64,000 nt of DNA from Bacteroidales bacterium (lineage in GTDB: Bacteria; Bacteroidota; Bacteroidia; Bacteroidales; FEN-979), in assembly GCA_030681475.1 (NCBI GenBank), contig JAUXWT010000057.1, positions 36,729-100,728 on the forward strand. The letters run 5' to 3'. Both the position numbers and the translations under genes were made by a program. Position 1 is the stretch's first letter, and each line of letters begins with the position of its first letter. This document shows, in pieces, positions 1 through 9,076 of the stretch. The notes under the pieces were generated by a model that was not told the origin of the DNA, did not search any database, and saw only the letters and a program-made list of their open reading frames with translations.

Positions 1-1301
1 TGTACCTGTGAAGCGGTAACATCGCCTGTCAACTCCAGCGTGAATTTTCCGGGAGTTGGGTTCGGATAGATTTTGAAAAAGGAGTTGTTCGGATTGCCTA
101 TGCCGGGGTTTTCGATGCCGGCGACAACCGGGGCCTGTGCGCCCGGATGAATAAATGGTGTACAAAAAACTCCTGAAATGTAGCCATGCATATAGCCTCC
201 GGAGAGCACCCTGGTACCCGGATAGTAGATGATGTTCGTGCCGGCGATGTGGGTAACACTTCCACCTCCTATCACCACATAATAGGTTCCGTTCCCGGCG
301 ATCAGCATCGTTTGGGTCGCATCAGCACAGTCCGGGCCGCCTGCAATTATTTTATCCTGTAACGAACGAACCGGAGGAGGAACGACAGAATTACCCAGGT
401 TTCCGGTAAATGTGCCAAATGAGGCGAGTCCATGGGCATCCATCTGGTTTGCTACAGGATTCGTTGCATTATAGGCGGTAAATGGTCCGGGAAGGACCCT
501 GAAACAGAAAATATTACCTTCGGCTCCAACCACATCGGCATCCACGTACTGAAAGGTTGAATTACATGAAAAATTTGTAATTCCTGAATGGGTAACATTC
601 CAGTAACGTGTCAGGTAACTCGTAGCAGTACCGGGGTACTGAGCGTCAACAAGGGTAACCCCGGCATAGTTATTAGCGGCGAATGTACCGCTGTTAAAAG
701 CCAGTGTGACGGGTGAGAATTCTGCAACCCCCGTGGCATCCCCAACAGGGTATGTAAATGTACCGCCGGCCGGCGGGAACTCCTTCTGAAGCTGCCCCGA
801 ACTTGTGGGAACCACCATGTTGGTAACGGCTGGCCCGCCTGCAACCGATGAGGTTGGGCCGAGCAGGAAATTGGAAGTACCCAGTGTCACCAATCCGCTG
901 GTCAGGGTTAAAATGCCGTTTACACTGGTATTCCCGGCTACGGAAAGTCCGGCCGCGTTGGCCACTTTCATATTCTGAATTATATTCTGCCCGCTGATCG
1001 CCTGGTTGACAGAGCCCCAGAACTCTACGGCTCCGGATCCAAGGGAATTTGCAGCGGCATTCTGATTCACCAGGTTTTTTTTCAGGATGAGTGTTCCCTG
1101 CACGTCGAGTGTTGCTCCGGCATTAACAACAACATTCTCGGATGAATTCAACAATGACGCCGCGTTTATCCTGACATAGGTGCCATTGGTCAGCGTCATC
1201 TGCGAATATCCGGCAATCCAGCACGTCAACAACAGGATCATCGTTAAAACAGAACTTTTGCGAATCAGGTCTTTAATTGTGTAACGAGGTAATGTCTTCA
1301 T
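1..1301 (-). CDS. T9SS-sorted secreted surface protein, 3' end outside window
   Basis: This open frame is missing from the ORF track because its stop lies beyond base 1. It starts with ATG at 1299-1301 and reads MKTLPRYTIKDLIRKSS followed by a hydrophobic signal stretch (VLTMILLLTCWIAGYSQ). The next ~100 residues are Gly/Asn/Ser-rich beta-helix-like repeats with the word WGSVNQAISG, as in many Bacteroidota surface proteins. Near the C-terminus there is a module NIIYYPGTRVLSGGYMHGYI, closely matching one in the gene at 57784-59946. The last visible residues, FFKIYPNPTPGKFTLELTG, are the opening of a type A T9SS sorting domain, so the protein is exported across the outer membrane and probably surface-anchored. 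About 50-60 residues should be missing. Function beyond surface display is unknown. Confidence 0.85.
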   Translation of the reverse strand, partial: MKTLPRYTIKDLIRKSSVLTMILLLTCWIAGYSQMTLTNGTYVRINAASLLNSSENVVVNAGATLDVQGTLILKKNLVNQNAAANSLGSGAVEFWGSVNQAISGQNIIQNMKVANAAGLSVAGNTSVNGILTLTSGLVTLGTSNFLLGPTSSVAGGPAVTNMVVPTSSGQLQKEFPPAGGTFTYPVGDATGVAEFSPVTLAFNSGTFAANNYAGVTLVDAQYPGTATSYLTRYWNVTHSGITNFSCNSTFQYVDADVVGAEGNIFCFRVLPGPFTAYNATNPVANQMDAHGLASFGTFTGNLGNSVVPPPVRSLQDKIIAGGPDCADATQTMLIAGNGTYYVVIGGGSVTHIAGTNIIYYPGTRVLSGGYMHGYISGVFCTPFIHPGAQAPVVAGIENPGIGNPNNSFFKIYPNPTPGKFTLELTGDVTASQV

Positions 1302-1356
1302 GATTTTGGATATTTGAACAAATTCATATACAAATTATCACAACGATAGTCGCGCA

Positions 1357-3921
1357 TCATTTGGGGTTTCCCACGAATGTTCCACGTACTTTAATGACCT
1401 TGCCGGGCATCGGAGCTCCGAGGTTGCACGGGCCGAGTTTTGCCTGGAAAAGATTATTCTCCTTTGCATGAAAACCTGTTAAAAGTTTTACATAATTATC
1501 AGCCTTATACAATACATCTGTCCCTAAACCTCCGGTTATGACACGCGAAGACTGCACATAGTTGCTGGCTTCATAGAACTGGTAACCGGTATAATTCGGA
1601 TTGCTCGGATCGTTTGCAACTGTAAGGCCCCATCCATAAGCGCAAGGAGAATAAAAAGACGATCGCCATAATCCGCGACCGTAGGTTCCGGCAGTAAGAT
1701 AGTTGTTCGTCACTTCAAGATCGAATACCGGAACAGTGGGTAATCCGTTCCTGAACGGGATCCAGTCGGTATGATCTGCATCCCTGTAAAACACTCCGAT
1801 ATCGTTTCCGACATAGAGCGCATCGGCCGGGGCGTAGTTATTGTCTTTGTAAACGATGCAATTTGTGGGCACATTGGGCAGCGAACCGGAAACATTTGTC
1901 CAGGAAGTACCAGCATTATCGGACCTGTAAACTTTTTGGCCTGCTGTATATCCTCCCAGTGTTACAAAAACGGTTAACGACCAGTCGGGGTCGATGGTTA
2001 TATAGGTGATTGTTATTCCGGGTAATCCCGCACTGACGTTGGTCCAGGTGGTTCCTGCATCACTTGTCATATAGATTGTACTCCCGTATGAAGCGTATAA
2101 CCTGCTGGTATTGTTGGTACCAATTGCCATTGCGCCTCTGCCATCCACTCCCATGTTTGTCCAGGTTGATCCGCCATTGATGCTTTTGTAAACATCACTA
2201 TACCCCCCATAGATGGTCGTGCTTGTACTCGGGTTCATCACATACGGGGTCACCCAGCTTCCTGTTGACCCGGCAGGCTTTATACCGGCAAAGGTAGTAC
2301 CTCCATTGATTGATTTGTTCAGTCCGCCGTTTTGCGTGGAATTATAAAGGATAAGCTGATTTGCATGATCGATCATGCAGTCCATGCCGTCGGCGCCGAG
2401 GATGTGCAGCATGGTTGCACCTCCGGTCCATTTGTTCGACCCGTTGTCCTGGGTTCCACCGGTGATCAGATTCGAGTTGCCTTCATAACTTGCAATCCTG
2501 TACCATTGCGTTGTGGCCATGCCATAGGTAAGGTCTGTCCAGTCGACTCCAAAATTTGTTGACCGGAAAATACCACCATCGCTGACGCAATAGAGCCAGT
2601 TATTCAACGGATTGATATCTAATCCATGAATATCTGCATGCGTATAACCAATCCCTCCCGAGTTATCCCACATAGAGGTAATGGTCCACGAGGTTCCCCA
2701 GTCTGCAGAAGTCCAGGTATTTATACCCCCCGACATGATGCTGGCATAGTTGGTTCTCGAAACAGCAATTGCAAGATCGTACGTTGTTTGGTCATCGTCA
2801 TCATTTCCAACACTTGAATAGCCCAGGATGTTGGGGGTTGTTGAACGTGTGGAAAAACTGGCACCGCTGTTTGTGGAGAGAAATGTTCCTACATACGTTC
2901 CGGCAACTGTGGATGGTCCGGTTAACAGGTATACGTAACTTGTAACATGGGGTGTGACCCCGATTGCCATCCTGGAGGCTGTTGTCGGCACACCCGAGAT
3001 GACCTGAGTCCAGTTATCTCCTGTATTTGTCGATCTCCAGAATTGTGTACCGGAGCACGCATAAATGTAAGTCGGATCTCCCGGTTTGAATTCTATATCC
3101 TGGAAGCTTCCTGTTTTGACCTGGGTCCATGTTGTTCCACCGTTGGTTGTTTTCCATATGCCGTTGGTGGCAACGACAAACAGCATCAGACGGTTTGTCG
3201 GGTGCATGAGCAGTTTATACCCTCGCACATTATTTAAAAGGGTATAGGTAAATCCGGTTGCGTTCCAGGTTTCTCCTCCATCCGTGGTTTTCAATACACC
3301 AATGGAGCGGGTATCTCCTCCATCTCCGTCGCCGGTAAGGATATACATGGTATTGGTGTAAGTATAATCAATAGCGATCCCCGACACGCCGATCACCGGC
3401 ATCCCGTCGGTAAGCGGAGTCCAGGTGGTTCCGCCATTAATTGTTTTCCACAGACCGCTGGAAGGTCCGCCTACCCAGAAAATACTTGCATTTGTAGGAT
3501 GGAACGCGATGCAATTGAGCCTTCCCACGCCTCCATTCCATCCATTTCCCCATACAAAACCGTATGGGCCAAGGTTAGACCAATGACCATTTGGCACATC
3601 GGTAGGTTCGCCACTGTCGGTATCGGGGTGTGTTTGCATGTAATTCTGGTATTCTTCCCAGTTTCGCACAGCCCAGTTGGCTACTTTGCCGTCGGGGGTT
3701 AGTCTTCTTTCAGCGAGATACTCCCAGCGTTTCCACTGAACATATCCCGATCCCCGTCCCTGGTCCCGGCCTTCAAAATACTGTTCCATGGTATTTTGAA
3801 TGGTGGCAAAATCATCGGTACCTGCATTTAAATAGAGATCGGAGACGCTATTCTGACCCATGAGCTGTCCCAAACCAACCACAAGGACGAACATCAGGGT
3901 TACTACGATATTTTTTCTCAT
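1357..3921 (-). CDS. secreted VPS10/sortilin-like BNR beta-propeller protein
   Basis: Encodes about 854 residues. I place the start at the ATG at 3919-3921 rather than the TTG at 3930 used by the track; GAGG lies just upstream of that ATG. A signal peptide (NIVVTLMFVLVVGLGQLMGQ) is followed by at least eight Asp-box/BNR-type repeats such as KTINGGTTWTPL, KTTDGGETWNAT and RSTNTGDNWTQV. These build seven- to ten-bladed propellers as in sortilin and exo-alpha-sialidase-like proteins. The C-terminus (LLTGFHAKENNLFQAKLGPC) resembles the Bacteroidota 3-coathanger stack module rather than a canonical T9SS tail. There is no obvious catalytic motif, so binding or a glycosidase-like role is open. It is transcribed in the same direction as its neighbours and is probably surface-exposed. 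Confidence 0.85.
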   Translation of the reverse strand: MRKNIVVTLMFVLVVGLGQLMGQNSVSDLYLNAGTDDFATIQNTMEQYFEGRDQGRGSGYVQWKRWEYLAERRLTPDGKVANWAVRNWEEYQNYMQTHPDTDSGEPTDVPNGHWSNLGPYGFVWGNGWNGGVGRLNCIAFHPTNASIFWVGGPSSGLWKTINGGTTWTPLTDGMPVIGVSGIAIDYTYTNTMYILTGDGDGGDTRSIGVLKTTDGGETWNATGFTYTLLNNVRGYKLLMHPTNRLMLFVVATNGIWKTTNGGTTWTQVKTGSFQDIEFKPGDPTYIYACSGTQFWRSTNTGDNWTQVISGVPTTASRMAIGVTPHVTSYVYLLTGPSTVAGTYVGTFLSTNSGASFSTRSTTPNILGYSSVGNDDDDQTTYDLAIAVSRTNYASIMSGGINTWTSADWGTSWTITSMWDNSGGIGYTHADIHGLDINPLNNWLYCVSDGGIFRSTNFGVDWTDLTYGMATTQWYRIASYEGNSNLITGGTQDNGSNKWTGGATMLHILGADGMDCMIDHANQLILYNSTQNGGLNKSINGGTTFAGIKPAGSTGSWVTPYVMNPSTSTTIYGGYSDVYKSINGGSTWTNMGVDGRGAMAIGTNNTSRLYASYGSTIYMTSDAGTTWTNVSAGLPGITITYITIDPDWSLTVFVTLGGYTAGQKVYRSDNAGTSWTNVSGSLPNVPTNCIVYKDNNYAPADALYVGNDIGVFYRDADHTDWIPFRNGLPTVPVFDLEVTNNYLTAGTYGRGLWRSSFYSPCAYGWGLTVANDPSNPNYTGYQFYEASNYVQSSRVITGGLGTDVLYKADNYVKLLTGFHAKENNLFQAKLGPCNLGAPMPGKVIKVRGTFVGNPK

Positions 3922-3981
3922 TTTCCTCAATTTTTAATGAATGATAAAACACGCTTTCACAAAACAAATCGCGTTTTCATT

Positions 3982-4449
3982 TTAACGTTTGGGCTTTTCG
4001 CCTTCAGGTTGTGTTTTTGGTCCGTTGAGGCTCCGACGGTCAATTATACTTGCTTTCGGGGCTTCGGGTTGCGTTTTTGATCCTTTCATATCGCGGCGGT
4101 TCAGGGTTGTTCCCTGTTCCAGCGGAGGAGGCTGTGTACGGGTTGTATTGGCTGAAGGCTTGATCTCCTTCGGAGAACTGCCCGAAGGTGGAACAACCTC
4201 TTTCCTCTCTTCGGCAATCTCATTTACAGGTTTCCAGTTGGTAGGTGCAGCTTCGTTCTGCACTGCAGCCATTTTGGGATCAACCAGCGTCTCTGCCGGG
4301 ATTTTCGCAGGGTTTACAGGCACGGTTTTCTCAAAAGCTGCCTGTTCCTCAGCGGTGCGTCTCGTATCGGTTGGCTTATCCTGTCCATATAAAGCTGAGA
4401 CAGCGAAAAGCAACAACAATATCAGGGTATAATCGATTCTTTTTTTCAT
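3982..4449 (-). CDS. secreted low-complexity hypothetical protein
   Basis: About 155 residues starting at MKKRIDYTLILLLL (ATG at 4449); the track start at 4485 adds an unlikely 12-residue extension ahead of the signal peptide. After the signal sequence ending near YGQD the protein is Pro/Lys/Glu-rich and probably disordered. The C-terminus carries an imperfect duplication, NRRDMKGSKTQPEAPK and DRRSLNGPKTQPEGEK. No family was recognised. It lies 60 bases downstream of the propeller gene's start, on the same strand and next to the tail-fibre-like gene, so it may be a companion of these envelope proteins. Confidence 0.6.
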   Translation of the reverse strand: MKKRIDYTLILLLLFAVSALYGQDKPTDTRRTAEEQAAFEKTVPVNPAKIPAETLVDPKMAAVQNEAAPTNWKPVNEIAEERKEVVPPSGSSPKEIKPSANTTRTQPPPLEQGTTLNRRDMKGSKTQPEAPKASIIDRRSLNGPKTQPEGEKPKR

Positions 4450-4512
4450 CTTTTCAGGTTTAAAGGTCCGCATATGCCTTATCAATAAGGTATATAAACC
4501 AATAATGAACTT

Positions 4513-6024
4513 TTATTTATTTCCGATGGATCTCTTCAGGGATGCATTTTCCGCTTTCAACACATCAATCTCCTTTTTAAACTCCTGCAGCATCTTTCCC
4601 TGTTCCTTTAACAGTTTGCCCTGTTCTATGGTGTAAAGTGTCAGCTCTTCGACTTTTTCCACGACCTGTTTCTGCATATTTCCGAGGTGAAGGCCATTGG
4701 TTTCGATCTCCCTTGCCGAAGGCAGACCTGGCAGGTGTCCATTTTCCCTGATGTTCTGCTCAAGGTTGTCGAGACTCATCAGGTTATATTCCGGCTTGAA
4801 CACATAATCGGGCCATGAGGCCATTGCCTGAACAAGCACCTCGGTACATGCAATTTTTCCATTGACAGAAAGTGCATAGCCCGTGGCCGCAGTCGTAGTT
4901 CCGATGCGGAGGTCGCCACTCATATAGTTTGAACCGACGAAATAGCTTCCCCAGTTCGTTGCTCCGCCATAAGCATAGCCATAAACGCCTACCCTGGTGC
5001 CGGTTCCAGTCCCGCCGCCAATGCCATAAATACCGTACCTTGTGCCTGCGGTACCATATGCATCTCCATATACTCCAACGGTTGTTCCGGTATAATCTGC
5101 ACCATCACCATATCCATAAACACCCCTCCAGCCGCCTTGTCCATAAACTCCAAAACCATATCCCGGCTTGGGAGTAGATATCCCTTCAACCGCACGGGTA
5201 TCGACATACTGGATATGTTTGACCCGGGATGATAAAACGGTTTGTGTTGAATCTGCAGCCAATGATGGTCCTGTATTTCCATCAATGGAAACACGACCTC
5301 TGAAATAGCCGGCAAAGTTTTGATTTGATTTTTCCGCAACAGAATAAATACCATAATTGGTTCCCTGGCTGTAGTTTCCATCTGTATAAAAAAGACCACC
5401 ATAATTCATACTATTGCCATCGTTGTTCCATCCGTAGACTGCGGCACCGTTGGATCCAAGATTGGGTTTTATTCCAAGCACGCCGACGTTGGTAACAGCG
5501 ATCGGAACTCCAAGCGGAGCCGGCACCAGCACACCTAGGTAACCCTCAGCATAAATATAGGAACCTGACTGATCAGCCCCCCTGACTGCCCCCTTGCCAA
5601 TAATATAATTTTGCACATTCAGGCCATTGTTATCTGCTACATTCGTTCCGATGGCAACACGACCTGCGTTGAAATAGATATCCGACCCGTTCGGGTTCCA
5701 GAAGTCGTAGGCAGCGAGGCTCATCTTGTCCCAGCCTGCGCCGTTGTAGAAATAAATCCCCGGGCCAAAGTCGAGCTGGTAAATCATCAGTCCGGTCGTC
5801 GGAGCGGCAGGCCTGGTGGCGAGATTCATCCTGGGAAGCAGAAATCCCCGGGTTGTAGATTTCACTTCAAGCATGGCTGAAGCGTGAGGTGCGCTGCCAT
5901 CATTGTTTATACTTACCTGGGAATAGGTGAGCATGGAAGATAACACTGCAACGAATACCATTATCCACCTGGCCTTTACCAAGGCTGTTGGATTTTTTAC
6001 TTGAATCAATAATTTTGATTTCAT
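4513..6024 (-). CDS. tail-fibre/collagen-like secreted protein with C-terminal coiled coil
   Basis: 503 residues. The N-terminus has a signal anchor (WIMVFVAVLSSMLTYSQ) and the word SAMLEVKSTTRGFLLPRM, a hallmark of a large Bacteroidota family of secreted phage-tail-fibre-like proteins. The middle is Gly/Tyr-rich with repeated YGVYG/YGIYG words (VGVYGDAYGTAGTRYGIYG) as in trimeric fibres. The C-terminus (MSLDNLEQNIRENGHLPGLPS) followed by heptad-like KLLKEQGKMLQEFKKEIDVLKAEN is the usual trimerising coiled-coil end. The intramolecular-chaperone (S74) serine/lysine pair was not recognised. Likely a structural fibre at the cell surface. Confidence 0.8.
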   Translation of the reverse strand: MKSKLLIQVKNPTALVKARWIMVFVAVLSSMLTYSQVSINNDGSAPHASAMLEVKSTTRGFLLPRMNLATRPAAPTTGLMIYQLDFGPGIYFYNGAGWDKMSLAAYDFWNPNGSDIYFNAGRVAIGTNVADNNGLNVQNYIIGKGAVRGADQSGSYIYAEGYLGVLVPAPLGVPIAVTNVGVLGIKPNLGSNGAAVYGWNNDGNSMNYGGLFYTDGNYSQGTNYGIYSVAEKSNQNFAGYFRGRVSIDGNTGPSLAADSTQTVLSSRVKHIQYVDTRAVEGISTPKPGYGFGVYGQGGWRGVYGYGDGADYTGTTVGVYGDAYGTAGTRYGIYGIGGGTGTGTRVGVYGYAYGGATNWGSYFVGSNYMSGDLRIGTTTAATGYALSVNGKIACTEVLVQAMASWPDYVFKPEYNLMSLDNLEQNIRENGHLPGLPSAREIETNGLHLGNMQKQVVEKVEELTLYTIEQGKLLKEQGKMLQEFKKEIDVLKAENASLKRSIGNK

Positions 6025-6179
6025 GGGATTTGGTTTTGTTAATAATACAACTGATTTCGAACGTCAGGTTGTGTCTGCCGTTTTTTTAGAGCGGGTAAAG
6101 ATAGTGATTCAGTTCTCAATTGTCAAGTAAAAAGGAAGTTTTTTTCCAGCCTTAACATTACAATCTTCGTAAATGGTTG

Positions 6180-7226
6180 TTAACGAGGATTTTTAAAACC
6201 CTGCACATGATGCGGATCCTGTGATACTTCAGCCATGTATAGCGCACAGATTGCCCTGATCGAATCCTCTAACGGAATAAATCTGAAATTGAGAGTTTTA
6301 CAAAGTCTCTCACTTGTATAAGCGTACACCTGGGAGGCGGTGATGGCCATTTCGCGGGTAACTTCAGGTTTTGAGCCTTTCAGGAGAGCTCTGACAGCCT
6401 CCATTCGCCAGGCAATTGAGGTCAGGGCCAGCGGGAGGTTGACTGATGGAGCCGGTTTGTCAAGATATTTTGCAATGAAGGCGAAAAAATCCTTGTAATA
6501 TAAATTCCCGCCTGAGCATATAAACCGTTCTCCGAACACATTCTGATCCATCAGGCTTATCATTGCGGTGCTGACATCCCTAACATCCACATACCCATTT
6601 ACACCTTGTGTGTAATATTTCAATCCCTCCATAACCAGGCGGAATAACCCGGAATTGTCGTTCCAGAATCCCGGGCCAAGAATTACCGAAGGATTGATGA
6701 TCACGGCATTCAAGCCCTCTTCCATACCCCTCCATATTTCGCGTTCGGCGCAATATTTACTTATGCTGTAAACAGAATTTTTCCTTGACGGCACCCAATA
6801 GGTATCTTCGGTGCAAACATCAGTATTTTCAGCTCTTCCAAGGGTTGCCACCGAGCTTACATAGCAAAACTTTTTTACCTTGTTTTCTATCGCCAGGTTC
6901 ACCATGTTTGCCGTACCTTCGATATTCGTCTGCAACATTTCTTTGTGGTCTCCCGGATAAAAAGAGACAATTGCGGCGGCGTGGTAAATTTCAGATACGC
7001 CCTGCATGGCATCCCCAATGGCGCCATAGTCCATAAGGTCGGCATCTACCCAGTTTATTTTTCGGGTAAGTTCATCCGGGTTTGAAACATAATACGAGAA
7101 AATCTTCCGCACCATCTCCACATTGCCGGAGGGGCGCTTTATCGCCCTGACTTTCCTTCCTGACCTGACCAGGTCAAGAAGCACATGAGAGCCAAGAAGG
7201 CCGGTACCGCCGGTGAGAAGTATCAT
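6180..7226 (-). CDS. NAD(P)-dependent extended SDR (epimerase/dihydroflavonol reductase-like)
   Basis: 348 residues, ATG start at 7226. The N-terminal TGGTGLLGSH is the GxxGxxG Rossmann motif (residues 5-14), and the catalytic YxxxK appears as YSISK, preceded by the serine of SSVATLG. This is the extended short-chain dehydrogenase fold used by sugar-nucleotide epimerases, dihydroflavonol reductases and 3-beta-HSD-type enzymes. The sequence most resembles the last two groups (Y-S-I-S-K with PSVILGPG), so a ketone or aldehyde reductase on a small hydrophobic or sugar substrate is plausible. It is 63 bases downstream of the MFS gene on the same strand and may be co-transcribed with it. Substrate is not deducible. 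Confidence 0.85.
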   Translation of the reverse strand: MILLTGGTGLLGSHVLLDLVRSGRKVRAIKRPSGNVEMVRKIFSYYVSNPDELTRKINWVDADLMDYGAIGDAMQGVSEIYHAAAIVSFYPGDHKEMLQTNIEGTANMVNLAIENKVKKFCYVSSVATLGRAENTDVCTEDTYWVPSRKNSVYSISKYCAEREIWRGMEEGLNAVIINPSVILGPGFWNDNSGLFRLVMEGLKYYTQGVNGYVDVRDVSTAMISLMDQNVFGERFICSGGNLYYKDFFAFIAKYLDKPAPSVNLPLALTSIAWRMEAVRALLKGSKPEVTREMAITASQVYAYTSERLCKTLNFRFIPLEDSIRAICALYMAEVSQDPHHVQGFKNPR

Positions 7227-7289
7227 GGGTCAAAGTTGTTTGGCATGGAATGGTTTGAAGCATGCGTTTATAATGATCTGATCGGACAA

Positions 7290-8453
7290 TCAGGCTAAAA
7301 TCCGGTTTTTTTCAGGCGGAATGCGGTGACCAGCAGGTAGAACATGGCAATAAGCAACACAGCCAGCCCGCCCCATGATATCGGAAACAACCCCCATCAG
7401 GGGTGGAATCAGCGCTCCACCGGCAATGCCCATGATCATCAGGCCGGAAATCTCGTTTCCACGCTCTGGTTTAAGCTGCAAGGCTGCTGAGAAAATAATG
7501 GAAAAGACATTCGCCACGGCAAATCCGACAGCGAAAACAAGGACGAGAATAGGCAACAAACCGTGCAGGGGCAGCATGACAGCCATGCTGATGATGGCCC
7601 CGATCATGCTGATAATAAAAAACTTACGTGCTGAATACCTGGCAAGCAGGATCGCCCCGGTGAAAGTCCCGGTGGTGCGGGCAATAAAATACAAGCTTGT
7701 ACCAAGCCCGGCCTGATCGAGGGGGATACTGCATCGTTCCATCAGGAATTTTGGAACCGTGATGTTTAACCCGACATCAATTCCGACCACAGCAAGAATG
7801 CCAAGGAAGAGCATCAGGATGGTCCTATCCTTCAGTAAGCCGAAACAGGCAGCAAAGGACGATGTTTTCCCTTCGGCAGGTACCTCCTCAATGTGGGTGA
7901 AGAAGAGCCACAACGTTGAAAGCAAAGTGACCCCGGCAAAGACCGGGAAGAGCATTTTCCAGTCACCCAGACTTGCTGCAGCAAAGCCTGCCAGAACAGG
8001 GCCAAGGAATGATGCAATTGCCTTGATGAACTGTCCCCAGGTGAGGCTGCTGGTAAGCCGGTTGCCACGCACTACATTGGACAATAGCGGGTTAAGAGAG
8101 ACCTGAAGTATTGTATTGCCGATGCCCAGCAATGCGAAGGCCACCAGTACCATTTCAAACTGATAGGCAACCAATGGTATCAGCAATGCTAAAAAAGTAA
8201 TGGCCATGCTCAGGACGACGGTCTTCTTCCGTCCGATCGTATTCATAAGCAGCCCTGTGGGTACAGCAAATACGGCAAACCACAAAAACACCATCATGGG
8301 CAGCAGGTTTGCAAGGGTATCGCTGAGGGCGAAATCCTGCTTGACGTAGTTTGCAGAGATGCCAACCACATCAACAAAACCCATGATGAAGAACCCGAAC
8401 AGGACGGGGAGCAGTTTTGAGAAAGAGGTTTCTTTTTTCATTAATTTTGTCAT
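7290..8453 (-). CDS. MFS transporter, FHS (fucose/glucose permease-like) family, C-terminus frameshifted
   Basis: 387 residues in the open frame, with about 11-12 membrane segments starting at FSKLLPVLFGFFIMGFVDVVG and the MFS loop word GLLMNTIGRKK. The general pattern fits the FHS family of sugar:proton symporters in the inner membrane. After GVVSDIMG the reading becomes hydrophilic (RAGCVAYCHVLPAG...), whereas another reading frame from the same point encodes GGLAVLLIAMFYLLVTAFRL KKTGF and a stop at 7295, which is the expected last helix. One extra base near 7371-7381 (CCCCATGATA) would explain this. It is either an assembly/sequencing error or a recent frameshift; the protein is otherwise intact. 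It is divergent from arsR. Confidence 0.85.
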   Translation of the reverse strand: MTKLMKKETSFSKLLPVLFGFFIMGFVDVVGISANYVKQDFALSDTLANLLPMMVFLWFAVFAVPTGLLMNTIGRKKTVVLSMAITFLALLIPLVAYQFEMVLVAFALLGIGNTILQVSLNPLLSNVVRGNRLTSSLTWGQFIKAIASFLGPVLAGFAAASLGDWKMLFPVFAGVTLLSTLWLFFTHIEEVPAEGKTSSFAACFGLLKDRTILMLFLGILAVVGIDVGLNITVPKFLMERCSIPLDQAGLGTSLYFIARTTGTFTGAILLARYSARKFFIISMIGAIISMAVMLPLHGLLPILVLVFAVGFAVANVFSIIFSAALQLKPERGNEISGLMIMGIAGGALIPPLMGVVSDIMGRAGCVAYCHVLPAGHRIPPEKNRILA

Positions 8454-8515
8454 GTTTACCAGCGCGGCAAATATAATGAAGTTACTTAAATCCTTCTGAG
8501 ATCAATAATTTTTTA

Positions 8516-8535
8516 AAAAATATTTAAATATTTTT
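8516..8535. promoter_or_regulatory. 20-bp perfect palindrome, candidate ArsR operator
   Basis: AAAAATATTTAAATATTTTT is a perfect 10+10 palindrome in the 146-bp divergent region between the MFS transporter and arsR. ArsR-type dimers bind AT-rich dyads near their own promoters, so this is a candidate operator. AT-richness alone could also generate it. Confidence 0.4.
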
Positions 8536-8536
8536 G

Positions 8537-8550
8537 ACGTATTATTACGT
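8537..8550. promoter_or_regulatory. second short dyad ACGTA-TTAT-TACGT upstream of arsR
   Basis: Perfect 5-bp arms separated by four bases, immediately after the larger palindrome and 18 bases before the -7 box. It contains C and G in the arms, so it is less likely than the first to be chance AT-richness. Candidate half of the ArsR binding region. Confidence 0.4.
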
Positions 8551-8567
8551 TATTGTAAAATACAACG

Positions 8568-8575
8568 TATATTTG
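8568..8575 (+). promoter_or_regulatory. Bacteroidota -7 promoter box for the ars-hgc operon
   Basis: TATATTTG fits the TAnnTTTG -7 consensus exactly and lies 24 bases upstream of the arsR ATG. No convincing -33 TTTG at the usual spacing was seen. The two palindromes just upstream would place a repressor over or next to this promoter. Confidence 0.5.
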
Positions 8576-8599
8576 CGTCAAATAATATTTGTCTGATTT

Positions 8600-8956
8600 A
8601 TGGCGTACGCGAAAACGGAGCTCTTTGATCCAGAATTAAATGACACTGCTGTACTGTTTAAAGCCCTTGCACATCCGGCACGTCTTGCCATTTTAAAATA
8701 TCTTGCGGAGATAAAAGTTTGTATGACCGGTGATATTTCCGATGAGTTGCCCTTAAGCCGGACGACCATTAATCAGCACCTGAAGGAGTTGAAAAATGCA
8801 GGGTTGATCCAGGGGACTGTCGATGGGGTCAAGGTTAATTATTGTCTCAATCCGGAAAAGATCGGGGATGTTGTGAATATGGTCAGTTGTTTTTTCGGTG
8901 ACATTATGGGAGAAGGGGAGTTCAGATGTGAGGAGGGTGACAGGGTAACAGGGTGA
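8600..8956 (+). CDS. arsR: ArsR-family winged-helix metalloid-responsive repressor
   Basis: 118 residues. The pattern LFKALAHPARLAILKYLAE, then a recognition helix LSRTTINQHLKELKNAGLI and a wing TVDGVKVNYCLN, is a textbook ArsR/SmtB fold. The classical ELCVCDL metal site is reduced to KVCMTGDI with a single Cys41; additional Cys residues lie in the wing and near the C-terminus (VSCFFGD, FRCEEG), so arsenite sensing may use another site. The final codons (GDRVTG, stop) run into an octamer tandem repeat, and the stop lies in its third unit, so the real C-terminus may vary between strains. It heads the operon containing arsC, hgcAB and acr3, and is likely its regulator. Confidence 0.92.
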   Translation: MAYAKTELFDPELNDTAVLFKALAHPARLAILKYLAEIKVCMTGDISDELPLSRTTINQHLKELKNAGLIQGTVDGVKVNYCLNPEKIGDVVNMVSCFFGDIMGEGEFRCEEGDRVTG

Positions 8957-8998
8957 CAGGGTAACAGGGTGACAGGGTAACAGGGTGACAGGGTAACA
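8935..8998 (+). repeat. octamer tandem repeat, four 16-bp dimers GGGTGACA-GGGTAACA
   Basis: Eight consecutive octamers alternate GGGTGACA and GGGTAACA without error, then decay into GGTGAACG and GGGCGGACA-like words. The arsR stop codon TGA (8954-8956) lies inside the third octamer. It is one of a series of short tandem arrays in this window placed at gene ends. Confidence 0.95.
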
Positions 8999-9076
8999 GG
9001 TGAACGGGCGGACATGCGGACGGGCGGACAGGGAATTTTGTAAAATTGGAAATGCAAATAGCAAATTGAAAAGATC

